Origin: Achromobacter denitrificans NBRC 15125
GTDB lineage: Bacteria > Pseudomonadota > Gammaproteobacteria > Burkholderiales > Burkholderiaceae_B
Reading direction: 5' to 3'
Assembly (NCBI RefSeq): GCF_001571365.1
Contig: NZ_BCTQ01000019.1
Location: 1 to 64,000 of the forward strand
DNA: 64,000 nucleotides
A model generated the notes under the pieces. The model made no database searches and was not told the origin of the DNA. It saw nothing but the letters and a program-made list of their open reading frames with translations. The position numbers were made by a program, and so were the translations under genes. Below, piece after piece: positions 16,799 to 25,040 of the stretch (the stretch's first letter is position 1; each line of letters begins with the position of its first letter).

Positions 16799-17812
16799 AT
16801 GCGCAAGCAAGACGCGTTCGATGTCATCTATACCCATACCGAAGGCGAGCCCCTGTGCATCGTGCACAGCGGCATTCCCTACCCCGCCGGATCCACCATC
16901 CTGGAGAAGCGGGCGTTCCTGGAACAGAACTACGATTGGCTGCGCAAGGCCCTGATGCGCGAGCCCCGCGGGCACAAGGACATGTTCGGCGTGTTCCTCA
17001 CCCCGCCGTCCAGCCCCGAATACGACGCCGGCCTGATCTACATCGACGGCACGGAGTATTCCCACATGTGCGGCCACGGCACGATCGCCGTCAGCATGGC
17101 CATGGTCGCCAACGGTCTGGTGGCCCGCGGCAAGGACGGCATCACCAAGATCCGCTTTGAAACCACCGCCGGCCTGGTCGTGTCGGAGGTAGCGTCCGAA
17201 GGCGACAACGTGCTGTGGACGCGCTTCGAGAACGTGCCGGCCTACGTCGCGGCGCAGGACATCCCCGTGGAACTGCCCGGCTACGGCAAGCTGTCGGCCG
17301 ACATCGTCTGGGGAGGCAACTACTTCGGCATCGTGGACCTGTCCGGCTGCGACCTGCGGATCTCGCCGGACAACGGCACCGAGCTGTCCCGCATGGGCAT
17401 GATCGTGCGCGACCAGCTCAATGCCCGCCAGCGCATCCAGCACCCCACCGAGGCGCACATCAACAACCTGAACTTCATCACCTTCTGGCACCAGCCGACC
17501 ATCGAGGGCGCGTTCTACAAGAACGTGCACGTGTTCAGCGCCGGCCAGCTGGACCGCTCCCCCGGCGGCACCGGCACCAGCGCGATGATGGCCATGTTCG
17601 AGGCGCGCGGGAAAATGGGAATGAACCAGCCGATCAAATCGGAAGGCCTGCTGGGCAGCGGCGTGTTCGAGGGCTGCCTGCTGGGAGAGGTGGATCTCAA
17701 CGGCACGCGGGCCGTGCGCCCCACGGTGAAGGGCACGGCCAGCATCCTGGGCACGGCGCGCTGGGTCATCGACAAGAACGACCCGGTGGGCGCGGGCTTC
17801 CTGATCCGCTAA
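16799..17812 (+). CDS. proline racemase family protein with altered active site
   Basis: The protein has 337 residues, the usual size for proline racemase, 4-hydroxyproline epimerase and trans-3-hydroxyproline dehydratase. The first catalytic Cys is present in HMCGHGT (Cys about 91). The second catalytic position, Cys or Thr in characterised members, reads SPGGTGTSA with Gly at about 256. The fold and the rest of the motifs are intact, so a dehydratase-like or other single-base reaction is possible. GGAG lies upstream of the ATG. Being the last gene of the importer operon, it likely acts on the imported amino acid or betaine. Confidence 0.88.
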   Translation: MRKQDAFDVIYTHTEGEPLCIVHSGIPYPAGSTILEKRAFLEQNYDWLRKALMREPRGHKDMFGVFLTPPSSPEYDAGLIYIDGTEYSHMCGHGTIAVSMAMVANGLVARGKDGITKIRFETTAGLVVSEVASEGDNVLWTRFENVPAYVAAQDIPVELPGYGKLSADIVWGGNYFGIVDLSGCDLRISPDNGTELSRMGMIVRDQLNARQRIQHPTEAHINNLNFITFWHQPTIEGAFYKNVHVFSAGQLDRSPGGTGTSAMMAMFEARGKMGMNQPIKSEGLLGSGVFEGCLLGEVDLNGTRAVRPTVKGTASILGTARWVIDKNDPVGAGFLIR

Positions 17813-17813
17813 C

Positions 17814-17843
17814 GCGTGAGGGCGGGGGTGTAGTCCCCCACGC
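17814..17843. terminator. hairpin between convergent genes
   Basis: GGGGG (17824-17828) pairs with CCCCC (17835-17839), and outside it GCGTG (17814-17818) pairs with CACGC (17839-17843). It lies between the convergent proline-racemase-family gene and the GMC oxidoreductase gene. There is no T-run. Confidence 0.45.
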
Positions 17844-17850
17844 TGCGCGG

Positions 17851-19449
17851 CTAGGGCCGCGCGGCATCCTCCAGGATCAACTCGGCGCCGCGCTCGGCCA
17901 CCATCATGACGGCGGCCTGGGTGTTGCCGGAGACCATCTTCGGCATGACGGAGGCGTCCACCACCCGCAGGCCCGACAACCCGTTCACGCGCAGGCGCGC
18001 GTCGGTCACCGCGGCGGCGTCCGAGCCCATGCGGCAGGTGCCGATGGGGTGATAGATCGTCTGGCCGTTGCGGCGCGCGAAGTCCAGCCACTCGTCGTAG
18101 GTTTCCACGCCCGCGCCGGGGCTGACTTCCGCCTCGATGTAGGGTCGCAAGGCCGGCTGGCCGACAATGCGCCGCGCCGCCTGCATGCCGCCCACCAGGC
18201 TGTCCCGGTCCACCTGGGCCGCCAGGAAGTTAGGGCGGATCGCCGGGCCGGCCAGGGGATCGGCGGATTTGATGTGGATGGACCCCACCGACTCCGGCCG
18301 CAGCTGCGCCACGCCTATCGTCATGCCCGGATGGCGGTCCAGGATGCGTTCGGCCGCGTTCGCGTAGCTGGCATGCACGAAGAAATACTGCACGTCGGGC
18401 GCGGGCAGGTCCGGCGCGCTTTTTACGAAACCGTGCACCAGCCCCGTGCCCAGGGTGAGGATGCCCTTGCGACTCGCGTAGTAGCGCGCCACCTGCCGGG
18501 CCAGCCGCCAACCGCGCGACATCTCGTTCAGCGTCACCGTCCCCTTCACGCGCCAGTTCATGCGGGTCGCGAAGTGGTCGATGTAGTTCTCGCCCACCTG
18601 CGGCTGCGCATGCACCAGCGCAATCCCGTGGGATTGCAGGCGGGCCGGGTCGCCGACGCCGGACAGCTCCAACAGCTGCGGCGACTGCACCGCCCCCAGG
18701 CACAGCAGCGTCTCGCGCGCCGCCCGCACCGTATGTTCCTGCCCGTTCTGGCGATAGACCACGCCCACACAGCGCTTGCCCTCGAATACCAGGCGCGTCA
18801 CGTGCGCCCCGCATTCCACACGCAGGTTCTTGCGCCCGGACGCGGGCCGCAGATAGCCGTCCACCACGCTCCAGCGGCGCCCTCGATGCTGGAGCACCTG
18901 GTAGTAGCCCACGCCCTCCTGGTCGCCGCTGTTGTAGTCCGGGTTCAAGGGCTGGCCGTCTTCCTGCGCGGCGCGCAGGAACGCATCCGAAATCGGAAAG
19001 CGCTCCGCCACCTCTTCGAGGCGCATGGGGCCCTCCTTGCCGCGCCCTTCTCCGCCGCGCTCGTAGTGCTCGATCTTGCGGAACACGCGCTCGGCCTGGC
19101 CCGCGCCCCAGCCAGTGGCGCCGGCGGCTTCCCAGCCGTCGTAGTCCCGGGGCTGCCCGCGCACATAGATCATGCCGTTGATCAGCGTCGACCCGCCCAC
19201 GCCCTTGCCCCGCGGCACCGCGATGGTCCGGCCGTAGACGTTGTCCTCCGGCTCGGTCGCGAAGCGCCAGTTGTAGTCCGGGTTCACCAGCAGCTTCGAA
19301 AAGCCGGCCGGGATCGAAATCCACATGCTGCGCGCTTCGTGCCCGGCTTCGAGCATGAGCACCTTGTACTTGCCGTCCGCGCTCAGGCGGTTGGCCAGGA
19401 TGCAGCCGGCGGTTCCGCCGCCCGCGATGATGAAATCGTAATCGCCCAT
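17851..19449 (-). CDS. GMC-family FAD oxidoreductase (choline dehydrogenase-like)
   Basis: The protein has 532 residues. The N-terminal FAD motif is FIIAGGGTAGCILANRL, followed by the GMC signatures KGVGGSTLINGM and LCLGAVQSPQLLELSG. The C-terminus has YHPIGTCRMG and GNTQAAVMMVAE, with the catalytic His in the first. It oxidises an alcohol group of an unknown polyol or aldehyde hydrate, probably cytoplasmic or membrane-associated. The ATG at 19449 starts the conserved domain; a TTG nine bases upstream also exists. It is the last gene of the minus-strand operon 17851-22146. Confidence 0.9.
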   Translation of the reverse strand: MGDYDFIIAGGGTAGCILANRLSADGKYKVLMLEAGHEARSMWISIPAGFSKLLVNPDYNWRFATEPEDNVYGRTIAVPRGKGVGGSTLINGMIYVRGQPRDYDGWEAAGATGWGAGQAERVFRKIEHYERGGEGRGKEGPMRLEEVAERFPISDAFLRAAQEDGQPLNPDYNSGDQEGVGYYQVLQHRGRRWSVVDGYLRPASGRKNLRVECGAHVTRLVFEGKRCVGVVYRQNGQEHTVRAARETLLCLGAVQSPQLLELSGVGDPARLQSHGIALVHAQPQVGENYIDHFATRMNWRVKGTVTLNEMSRGWRLARQVARYYASRKGILTLGTGLVHGFVKSAPDLPAPDVQYFFVHASYANAAERILDRHPGMTIGVAQLRPESVGSIHIKSADPLAGPAIRPNFLAAQVDRDSLVGGMQAARRIVGQPALRPYIEAEVSPGAGVETYDEWLDFARRNGQTIYHPIGTCRMGSDAAAVTDARLRVNGLSGLRVVDASVMPKMVSGNTQAAVMMVAERGAELILEDAARP

Positions 19450-19482
19450 TTTTTTCAAAGTCCGGATAAAGGCCCCGCGGCC

Positions 19483-20286
19483 TTACTTGGCATCCGCCAC
19501 GCCCAGCATCCGCGCCATCAGCTCGATCTGGCAGGCGAGCATCGGCGCGCCGTAGTGCACCTTGCAGCCGCGGGCCTGCGCCGCCAGCAGCAGCGCGGTA
19601 TCGCGCGGCTGCATGATGACTTCGCAGACCAGCTGGTCGGGCGTGAGGCGGCTCGCGTCCAGCGGCAACGCGTCGTCCGGCTTCATGCCGAGCGAGGTGC
19701 CGTTGACGACCAGGTCATGCCCCGACGGGTCGGGCGTGCCGATGGCGATGACGGCGTCCGGATGCAGGGACAGGATGCGCGCCTTCAGGTCTTCGGCCTT
19801 GGCCACGGTGCGATTGGCGATGGTCAGGCGGGACACACCGGCCTGCACCAGCGCGAAGCCGATCGCATTCGCCGCGCCGCCCGCGCCCGCCAGGTAGGCG
19901 CTTTTGCCTTCCAGCGAAACGCCGGCCGTCTGCAGGCCGCGCACGAAACCCTCCCCGTCCAGCATGTGCGCCACCAGCCGCCCATCGGCCTCGCGGCGCA
20001 CCACGTTGGCCGCGCCGATCTTGCGCGCCACCGGGGTCGCCTCGTCGACCAGGTCCAGGATCGCCGTCTTGTGGGGGATGGTGACGATGACACCGCCCAG
20101 GTTTTCCAGCCGGCGCAGCCCTTCGACCACGGCCGCCAGGTCGTCCGGGCGAGCATGGAACGGCACGCACACGCCGTCGTAACCGATCCGGGCGAAGTGC
20201 TCGTTCATGCGCTGGGGCGTCTTCACATGATGGATCGGGTCGGCCAGGATGCCGAACAGGCGCGTGTTTCCGCTGATTTCCTTCAT
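19483..20286 (-). CDS. shikimate dehydrogenase-like NAD(P)-dependent oxidoreductase
   Basis: The protein has 267 residues. The N-terminal catalytic domain contains TIPHKTA (the proton-relay Lys) and DGEGF (the conserved Asp). The Rossmann domain contains GAGGAANAIGFAL and ANRT. In true AroE the substrate carboxylate is held by a Ser pair in S.SP..HN; here the motif reads HHVKTPQRMNEHF, so both Ser are missing. A substrate other than shikimate is therefore likely, for example a polyol acid. GGGAG precedes the ATG. It lies between the split transketolase and the GMC oxidoreductase. Confidence 0.85.
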   Translation of the reverse strand: MKEISGNTRLFGILADPIHHVKTPQRMNEHFARIGYDGVCVPFHARPDDLAAVVEGLRRLENLGGVIVTIPHKTAILDLVDEATPVARKIGAANVVRREADGRLVAHMLDGEGFVRGLQTAGVSLEGKSAYLAGAGGAANAIGFALVQAGVSRLTIANRTVAKAEDLKARILSLHPDAVIAIGTPDPSGHDLVVNGTSLGMKPDDALPLDASRLTPDQLVCEVIMQPRDTALLLAAQARGCKVHYGAPMLACQIELMARMLGVADAK

Positions 20287-20301
20287 TTCTTTCTCCCTCG
20301 T

Positions 20302-21288
20302 TCAGGCCTTGAGCAATTCGCGGGCGACCTCGCCGATGCCCGCGGCATCCAGCTTGTAGTGCGCGTACAGGGTGGTGGGCGGCGCGATCAGGCTGTATTC
20401 GTCATAGATACCGTGGCGGCGCAGGCGCGTGCCGGAGCCGGCGTCGGCCAGCACTTCGGCCACCGCCGAACCCAGCCCGCCCAGCACGTTGTGTTCTTCC
20501 ACCGTCATCAGCACGCCCGACCGGCCGGCCGCGGCCAGCACGGCCTCGCGGTCCAGGGGCTTGATGGTGGGCATGTCGATCACGCCCACGGACAGGCCTT
20601 CCTGCCCGAGCTGCTCGGCGGCCGCCAGGGCGGCATGCAGGGTGATGCCGCAGGCGATGATGTTCAGGTCGCTGCCGGTGGAGTGGACGATGGCGCGGCC
20701 GAACTCGAAAGGCCTGCCGTCTTCATAGACCTGCGGGTCGCGCCCGCGGCCGATGCGGAAGTAAATGGGTTCGGGCCAGTCCACCGAGGCCTTGATGGCG
20801 GAAGCCAGCTGCGGGCCGTCGGCGGGCGACACCACGGTCAGCCCGGCCAGGGCGCGCATGGTGGAAATGTCTTCCGTGGCGTGGTGCGAGGTGCCATAGA
20901 AACCCAGGCTGATGCCGGTGTGATGGCCGATCAGCCGCACGGGCAGCTTGGTGTAGGCCACGTCCATGCGGATCTGTTCGCAGCACAGCAGGCCCAGGAA
21001 GGAGGCGAAGGTGGCGACGAAAGGCATCATGCCGGTGGTCGCCAGGCCGGCCGCGGCCGAGACCATGTTCTGTTCGGAGATGCCGAACTGGATGTAGCGG
21101 TCCGGGTAGGCCTGGGCAAAGCGGTTCAGGCCGTTGGAGTACTGCAGGTCGGCCGACCCGGCCACCACGGGGTGCCCCTCGGCGGCCAGCGCGATCAGCG
21201 CGTCCGAGAGATAGGAGAGCCCGGGGTTCACCGCGTTCAGCGCGCGATACTGCCAGGAGTCGGGGGAAAGCGTCGATGAGTTAGCCAT
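20302..21288 (-). CDS. transketolase-like protein, C-terminal (pyrimidine and C) half
   Basis: The protein has 328 residues. It holds the pyrimidine-binding domain with the catalytic Glu region (FGISEQNMVSAAAGLA) and the transketolase C domain (VEEHNVLGGLGSAVAEVL). It pairs with the 285-residue N-terminal half encoded just upstream to form a heterotetrameric, thiamine-diphosphate-dependent two-carbon transferase, in the style of split archaeal-type transketolases. The upstream gene's TGA is immediately followed by this ATG. The substrate is probably a keto-sugar derivative made by the other enzymes of this cluster. Confidence 0.92.
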   Translation of the reverse strand: MANSSTLSPDSWQYRALNAVNPGLSYLSDALIALAAEGHPVVAGSADLQYSNGLNRFAQAYPDRYIQFGISEQNMVSAAAGLATTGMMPFVATFASFLGLLCCEQIRMDVAYTKLPVRLIGHHTGISLGFYGTSHHATEDISTMRALAGLTVVSPADGPQLASAIKASVDWPEPIYFRIGRGRDPQVYEDGRPFEFGRAIVHSTGSDLNIIACGITLHAALAAAEQLGQEGLSVGVIDMPTIKPLDREAVLAAAGRSGVLMTVEEHNVLGGLGSAVAEVLADAGSGTRLRRHGIYDEYSLIAPPTTLYAHYKLDAAGIGEVARELLKA

Positions 21289-22146
21289 TCAGATCTCGCG
21301 GGACATGATTTCGTCGATGGCGCCTTGCGCGTCTTGCGGCGCCAGATAGCCCAGGTGCCAGCCGGGCTCCGTCTCCATGAAGGAAACGCCTTTGCCCTTG
21401 ACCGTCCTGGCGATCACGCAGGCCGGCCTTTCGCGCCCGTCGTCGGCGCGCAGGCCGCGCAGCAGCGCGGTCAATGCCTGGAGGTCATGGCCGTCCACCT
21501 CGTGCACTTCCCAGCCGAACGCCTGCCATTTCTCCCGCAGCGATTCCACGCCCATCACGTCGTCCACCTTGCCGTCGAGCTGATAGCCGTTGCGGTCGAC
21601 GATCGCGATCAGGCGCGACAGGCGGTTGTGCGCGGCGAACAGGGCCGCTTCCCAGACCTGGCCTTCCTGCATCTCGCCGTCGCCCAGCATGACGAACACG
21701 TTGAAGTCGCGCTGGTTCATGCGGCCGCCCACCGCCATGCCGACGCCGTTGGACAGGGCGTGGCCGATGGAACCCGAACTGAAATCCACGCCGGGCACCT
21801 TGCTCATGTCCGGGTGGTCGCCCAGCGGGCTGCCCAGGCGGGTGTAGCCGTCGAGCAGTTCGCGGTCGATGAAGCCATGGTCGGCCAGTACCGGGAACAG
21901 GCCCACGGCCGCGTGCCCCTTGCCCATGAGGAAGCGGTCCCGGTCGGGCCACTGCGGTTCGCCGGGGCGCAGGCGCATCACGTCGTAGTAGAGCGCGGCG
22001 AATATCTCCGCGCACGAGAACACCGAACTGTAGTGCCCGACCTTGGCGATCTCGATCAACCTGATTGTCTCCAACCGGATAAAGCGGGCCTTTTCCCGCA
22101 GTAGCCGGATCTCCTCTTCCGAGGGAGCCTCCTTTTCCTGGCGCAT
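21289..22146 (-). CDS. transketolase-like protein, N-terminal (diphosphate) half
   Basis: The protein has 285 residues. The thiamine-diphosphate motif is LGDGEMQEGQVWEAALFAAHN followed by LIAIVDRNG. The N-terminal His motifs IAKVGHYSS and MGKGHAAVG are also present. It needs the C-terminal half encoded at 20302-21288. The ATG at 22146 has AGGAG upstream. It is the first gene of the operon 22146-17851. Its promoter overlaps the AT-rich operator at 22167-22189 and diverges from the GntR gene. Confidence 0.92.
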   Translation of the reverse strand: MRQEKEAPSEEEIRLLREKARFIRLETIRLIEIAKVGHYSSVFSCAEIFAALYYDVMRLRPGEPQWPDRDRFLMGKGHAAVGLFPVLADHGFIDRELLDGYTRLGSPLGDHPDMSKVPGVDFSSGSIGHALSNGVGMAVGGRMNQRDFNVFVMLGDGEMQEGQVWEAALFAAHNRLSRLIAIVDRNGYQLDGKVDDVMGVESLREKWQAFGWEVHEVDGHDLQALTALLRGLRADDGRERPACVIARTVKGKGVSFMETEPGWHLGYLAPQDAQGAIDEIMSREI

Positions 22147-22166
22147 GGCGTCTCCTGTTGCCGTTA

Positions 22167-22189
22167 GGATATATGATATATAATATACC
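22167..22189. promoter_or_regulatory. predicted GntR operator, transketolase/gntR promoter
   Basis: It contains ATATATGATATAT (22169-22181), identical in opposite orientation to the element at 27026-27038 and one base different from that at 26814-26826. The same stretch has TATAAT at 22179-22184, a likely -10 for the GntR gene. A repressor bound here would block both divergent promoters, giving autoregulation. Confidence 0.7.
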
Positions 22190-22271
22190 CATTGAGCTTG
22201 AATTGGCCATGGCGGGCTAGAATTCATCCCGAATCCACCCGATCCATCAATACAGCAAGCCCGCAACCTTT

Positions 22272-22976
22272 ATGTCGAGCCTTAAACCGGTAAAGAAAGA
22301 GAATCTCTCCGTCAGGGTCTACAACGAAATCCGCAATGCCCTGATCAACGGGCAGTACGAACCCGGAGAGCGCCTCATCATTGGCGAACTTGCCCAGGAA
22401 ATGGGGGTTTCCATCACGCCCGTGCGCGAAGCCATTTTCCGGCTCATCAGCGAACAGGGCCTGGAAATGCAGGCGGCCACCGCGGTGTACGTGCCCTACG
22501 TCAATTCGGAAAAGCTGCGGGAAATCCAGCAAATCCGCTTCCACCTGGAAGGCATGGGCGCGGCCGAGGCCGCCCAGAACATCACGCGCAAGCAGCTGGA
22601 CAACCTGATCGCGCTGCAGCGGGATTTCATCTCCTGCACGGCCACCGATCCCAAGCGCGCCAGCTACCTGAACCGCAAGTTCCACTTCGCCATCCTGGAA
22701 GCCAGCAACAAGCCCATCCTGCGCAACACCGTGGAATCGTTCTGGGTCATCACCGGCCCGATCCTCAAGGTGTTCCACGTCAAGACGTCGGGATTGGACT
22801 ATTCGCAAGACGAACACCGCCACGAGGCCGTCATCCAGGCCCTGGAAGCGCGCGATTCCGAAGCGGCCAGGCAAGCCATCCAGGCCGACCTGGTCTGGGG
22901 CGGCAAGATCATGATCGATTGGCTGGTCGAGCGCGAAAAGGAACTCGACTACCGCCCTCCCCAGTCCCGCAAATAG
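22272..22976 (+). CDS. GntR-family regulator, FCD type
   Basis: The protein has 234 residues. The N-terminal winged helix-turn-helix (about 10-75) contains YNEIRNALINGQYEPGERL and MGVSITPVREAIFRL. The C-terminal FCD helical bundle has the metal/ligand-binding pattern: N.KFH..I near 135, and H....AL.ARD near 197. It is expected to be a repressor released by a sugar acid or related ligand. It lies in the centre of a catabolic cluster and is predicted to bind the AT-rich element found at 22169, 26814 and 27026. Confidence 0.92.
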   Translation: MSSLKPVKKENLSVRVYNEIRNALINGQYEPGERLIIGELAQEMGVSITPVREAIFRLISEQGLEMQAATAVYVPYVNSEKLREIQQIRFHLEGMGAAEAAQNITRKQLDNLIALQRDFISCTATDPKRASYLNRKFHFAILEASNKPILRNTVESFWVITGPILKVFHVKTSGLDYSQDEHRHEAVIQALEARDSEAARQAIQADLVWGGKIMIDWLVEREKELDYRPPQSRK

Positions 22977-22985
22977 GAAGATCCG

Positions 22986-24056
22986 ATGCTGAAGATTTTT
23001 GGCGCGCCCAGCCGCTACATCCAGGGGCCCGGCGCCCTCGACTCCCTGGGGCAGTACGCGGCCCTGTTCGGGCGCCGCGCCGCGCTCGTCATCGACAGCT
23101 ATGTCCATGGCGTGCTGGGGCCAAGAATCGAAGCGCTCTGCGCGGCGCACCAGGTGGCGCTCGTGCCGTTGCTGGTCGAGGGCGACCTGACGCCCGACGT
23201 GATCGCGCAATTGCGCGCGCAGGCCGCGCCGGCCGGCGTGGACATGGTGATCGCGGTGGGCGGCGGCAAATCGCTGGACGCCGGCAAGGCCGTGGCGAAG
23301 TCCGCGCACTGCCACCTCATCACCGTGCCGACCGTCGCGTCCAACGACGCGCCGACCAGCAAGAACTACGTGCTGTACGACGCCCATCACAATCTCCTGG
23401 CGGTGGAGCACATGCTGTTCAACCCCACTATCGTGCTGGTGGATACCGCCGTCATCGCCACCGCGCCCCAGCCGTTCTTCCTCGCGGGCCTGGGCGACGC
23501 CGTTTCCAAGAAATTCGAGGCCGAGCAATGCCGGCGCAACGGCGGCCTGAACATGTACGACGCGGCGCCGCCGCTGTCGGCCCAATTCATCGCCGACGGC
23601 TGCCTGCGCACGCTGCTGGCCGACGGCGTGGACGCGGTGGCCGCGGCCGGCACCGGCCAGCCTACGCCCGCGTTCGAGCGCGTGGTGGAAGCGATGATCC
23701 TCATGAGCGGTCTCGGTTTCGAAAGCGGCGGCCTGTCCATCGCCCACGCGCTGACTCGCGGCTTGCCGAAGATCAGCGGCGTGGCCAGCTCGCCTCATGG
23801 CCTGCAGGTCGCGGTCGGCCTGCTGGTGCAGCTGGACCTGGAACAACGCGCCGACGGCATGCTGGCGGACCTGAAACAGTGGTATGCCCAGGTCGGGCTG
23901 CCCGCCACCCTGAGCGAGTTGGGCGCGACCGGCTCGCCTTCCGACGCGGAACTCACGCTGGCCGCCGAACTGAGCCTGAAGGCCCGCCACGCCGCCAACT
24001 TCGACCGCCCGCTGGATACCGCCACCCTGGCCGACGCCCTGCGCCGCCACGCCTGA
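22986..24056 (+). CDS. glycerol dehydrogenase-like iron/zinc alcohol dehydrogenase
   Basis: The protein has 356 residues and belongs to the GldA branch of the type-III metal-dependent dehydrogenases. The NAD-binding region has AVGGGKSLDAGKAVA and TVPTVASNDAPTS. Metal ligands are expected at GLGDAVSK (Asp), SIAHAL (His) and SSPHGLQVAVG (His). It is expected to oxidise a polyol to a ketose or hydroxyketone with NAD. It lies nine bases after the GntR gene and is probably cotranscribed with it. Confidence 0.9.
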   Translation: MLKIFGAPSRYIQGPGALDSLGQYAALFGRRAALVIDSYVHGVLGPRIEALCAAHQVALVPLLVEGDLTPDVIAQLRAQAAPAGVDMVIAVGGGKSLDAGKAVAKSAHCHLITVPTVASNDAPTSKNYVLYDAHHNLLAVEHMLFNPTIVLVDTAVIATAPQPFFLAGLGDAVSKKFEAEQCRRNGGLNMYDAAPPLSAQFIADGCLRTLLADGVDAVAAAGTGQPTPAFERVVEAMILMSGLGFESGGLSIAHALTRGLPKISGVASSPHGLQVAVGLLVQLDLEQRADGMLADLKQWYAQVGLPATLSELGATGSPSDAELTLAAELSLKARHAANFDRPLDTATLADALRRHA

Positions 24057-24104
24057 ACCCGCGCACGCCGGCGGGGCTTACCGCCCCGGCCGGCCGCGGC
24101 GGCA

Positions 24105-25040
24105 TCAGAACGCGACGTTGTCCTTGCCCTTGAGGCCCAGCTTCTGGCGCGCTTCGTCCGGCGTGGCGATCTCCAGGTTCAAGGCTTCCAGGATCGTGCG
24201 GATGCGCTCCACCTGCACGCGATTGGACTCGGCCATCTGGCCCGGGCCGATCCACAGGGAATCCTCCAGCCCCACCCGCACGTTGGATCCCATGGCGGCG
24301 CCGATGGTCGCCAGCTGCATCTGCGCGCGGCCCGCGCCCAGGATCGACCATTCATACTCGTCGCCGAAGAGGCGGTCGGCCGTGCGCTTCATGTGCATCA
24401 GGTCTTCCGGATGCGGCCCGATGCCGCCGAGGATGCCGAAGACCGACTGGATGAACGGCGGCGACTTCACCAGGCCTCGATCGACGAAATGCGCCAGGTT
24501 GTACAGGTGGCTGATGTCGTAGCACTCGAACTCGAAACGGGTGCCGTTGGCGTTGCCCAGCGTCAGGATGGATTCGATGTCCTGGTACGTGTTGCGGAAA
24601 ATCAGCGAGCGGCTGTTTTCCAGGTGCTCGCGCTCCCAGTCGTGCTTGAACTCCTTGAAGCGGCCCAGCATGGGAAAGAGGCCGAAATTCATCGATCCCA
24701 TGTTCAGGGAGGCCACTTCCGGCTTGAAGGTGGTGGCCGGACGCATGCGTTCTTCCACCGTCATGTGCGGGCTTCCGCCGGTGGTGATGTTGATGATGGC
24801 GTCCGTTTCGTTCTTGATCCGCTCCAGGAAGGGCTTGAACAGGGCCGGGTCCTGCGACGGTTTGCCGGTCTCGGGGTCGCGCGCGTGCAGGTGCAGCACC
24901 GCCGCGCCCGCCCTGGCCGCGCCGATGGCGGCTTCCGCGATCTCGTCGGCCGTGACCGGCAGGTACGGCGACATGCTGGGCGTATGGATGGCGCCCGTCA
25001 CGGCGCAGGTGATGATGACTTTCTGTTTGGGCTTAGCCAT
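24105..25040 (-). CDS. beta-keto acid cleavage enzyme (BKACE, DUF849)
   Basis: The protein has 311 residues. The metal-binding HLHARDP motif and the N-terminal TCAVTGA are hallmarks of the 3-keto-5-aminohexanoate cleavage (Kce/BKACE) family. Members use acetyl-CoA to cleave a beta-keto acid into acetoacetate and a new acyl-CoA. The start overlaps the stop of the upstream dehydrogenase gene by eight bases. That gene and this one resemble the carnitine pathway pair (carnitine dehydrogenase and dehydrocarnitine cleavage enzyme), but no betainyl-CoA thioesterase is seen here, so the real substrate is open. Confidence 0.92.
   Translation of the reverse strand: MAKPKQKVIITCAVTGAIHTPSMSPYLPVTADEIAEAAIGAARAGAAVLHLHARDPETGKPSQDPALFKPFLERIKNETDAIINITTGGSPHMTVEERMRPATTFKPEVASLNMGSMNFGLFPMLGRFKEFKHDWEREHLENSRSLIFRNTYQDIESILTLGNANGTRFEFECYDISHLYNLAHFVDRGLVKSPPFIQSVFGILGGIGPHPEDLMHMKRTADRLFGDEYEWSILGAGRAQMQLATIGAAMGSNVRVGLEDSLWIGPGQMAESNRVQVERIRTILEALNLEIATPDEARQKLGLKGKDNVAF

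Noticed and set aside
17215-21279. Plus-strand open frame of 1354 codons
   Set aside because: It lies antisense to the GMC, AroE-like and transketolase genes, which have clear motifs. Long antisense frames are common in GC-rich DNA; the protein is Arg/His/Gln-rich with no domain.
22224-24050. Minus-strand frame of 608 codons
   Set aside because: Antisense to the GntR and GldA-type genes; Gly/Arg/Gln-rich without family character.
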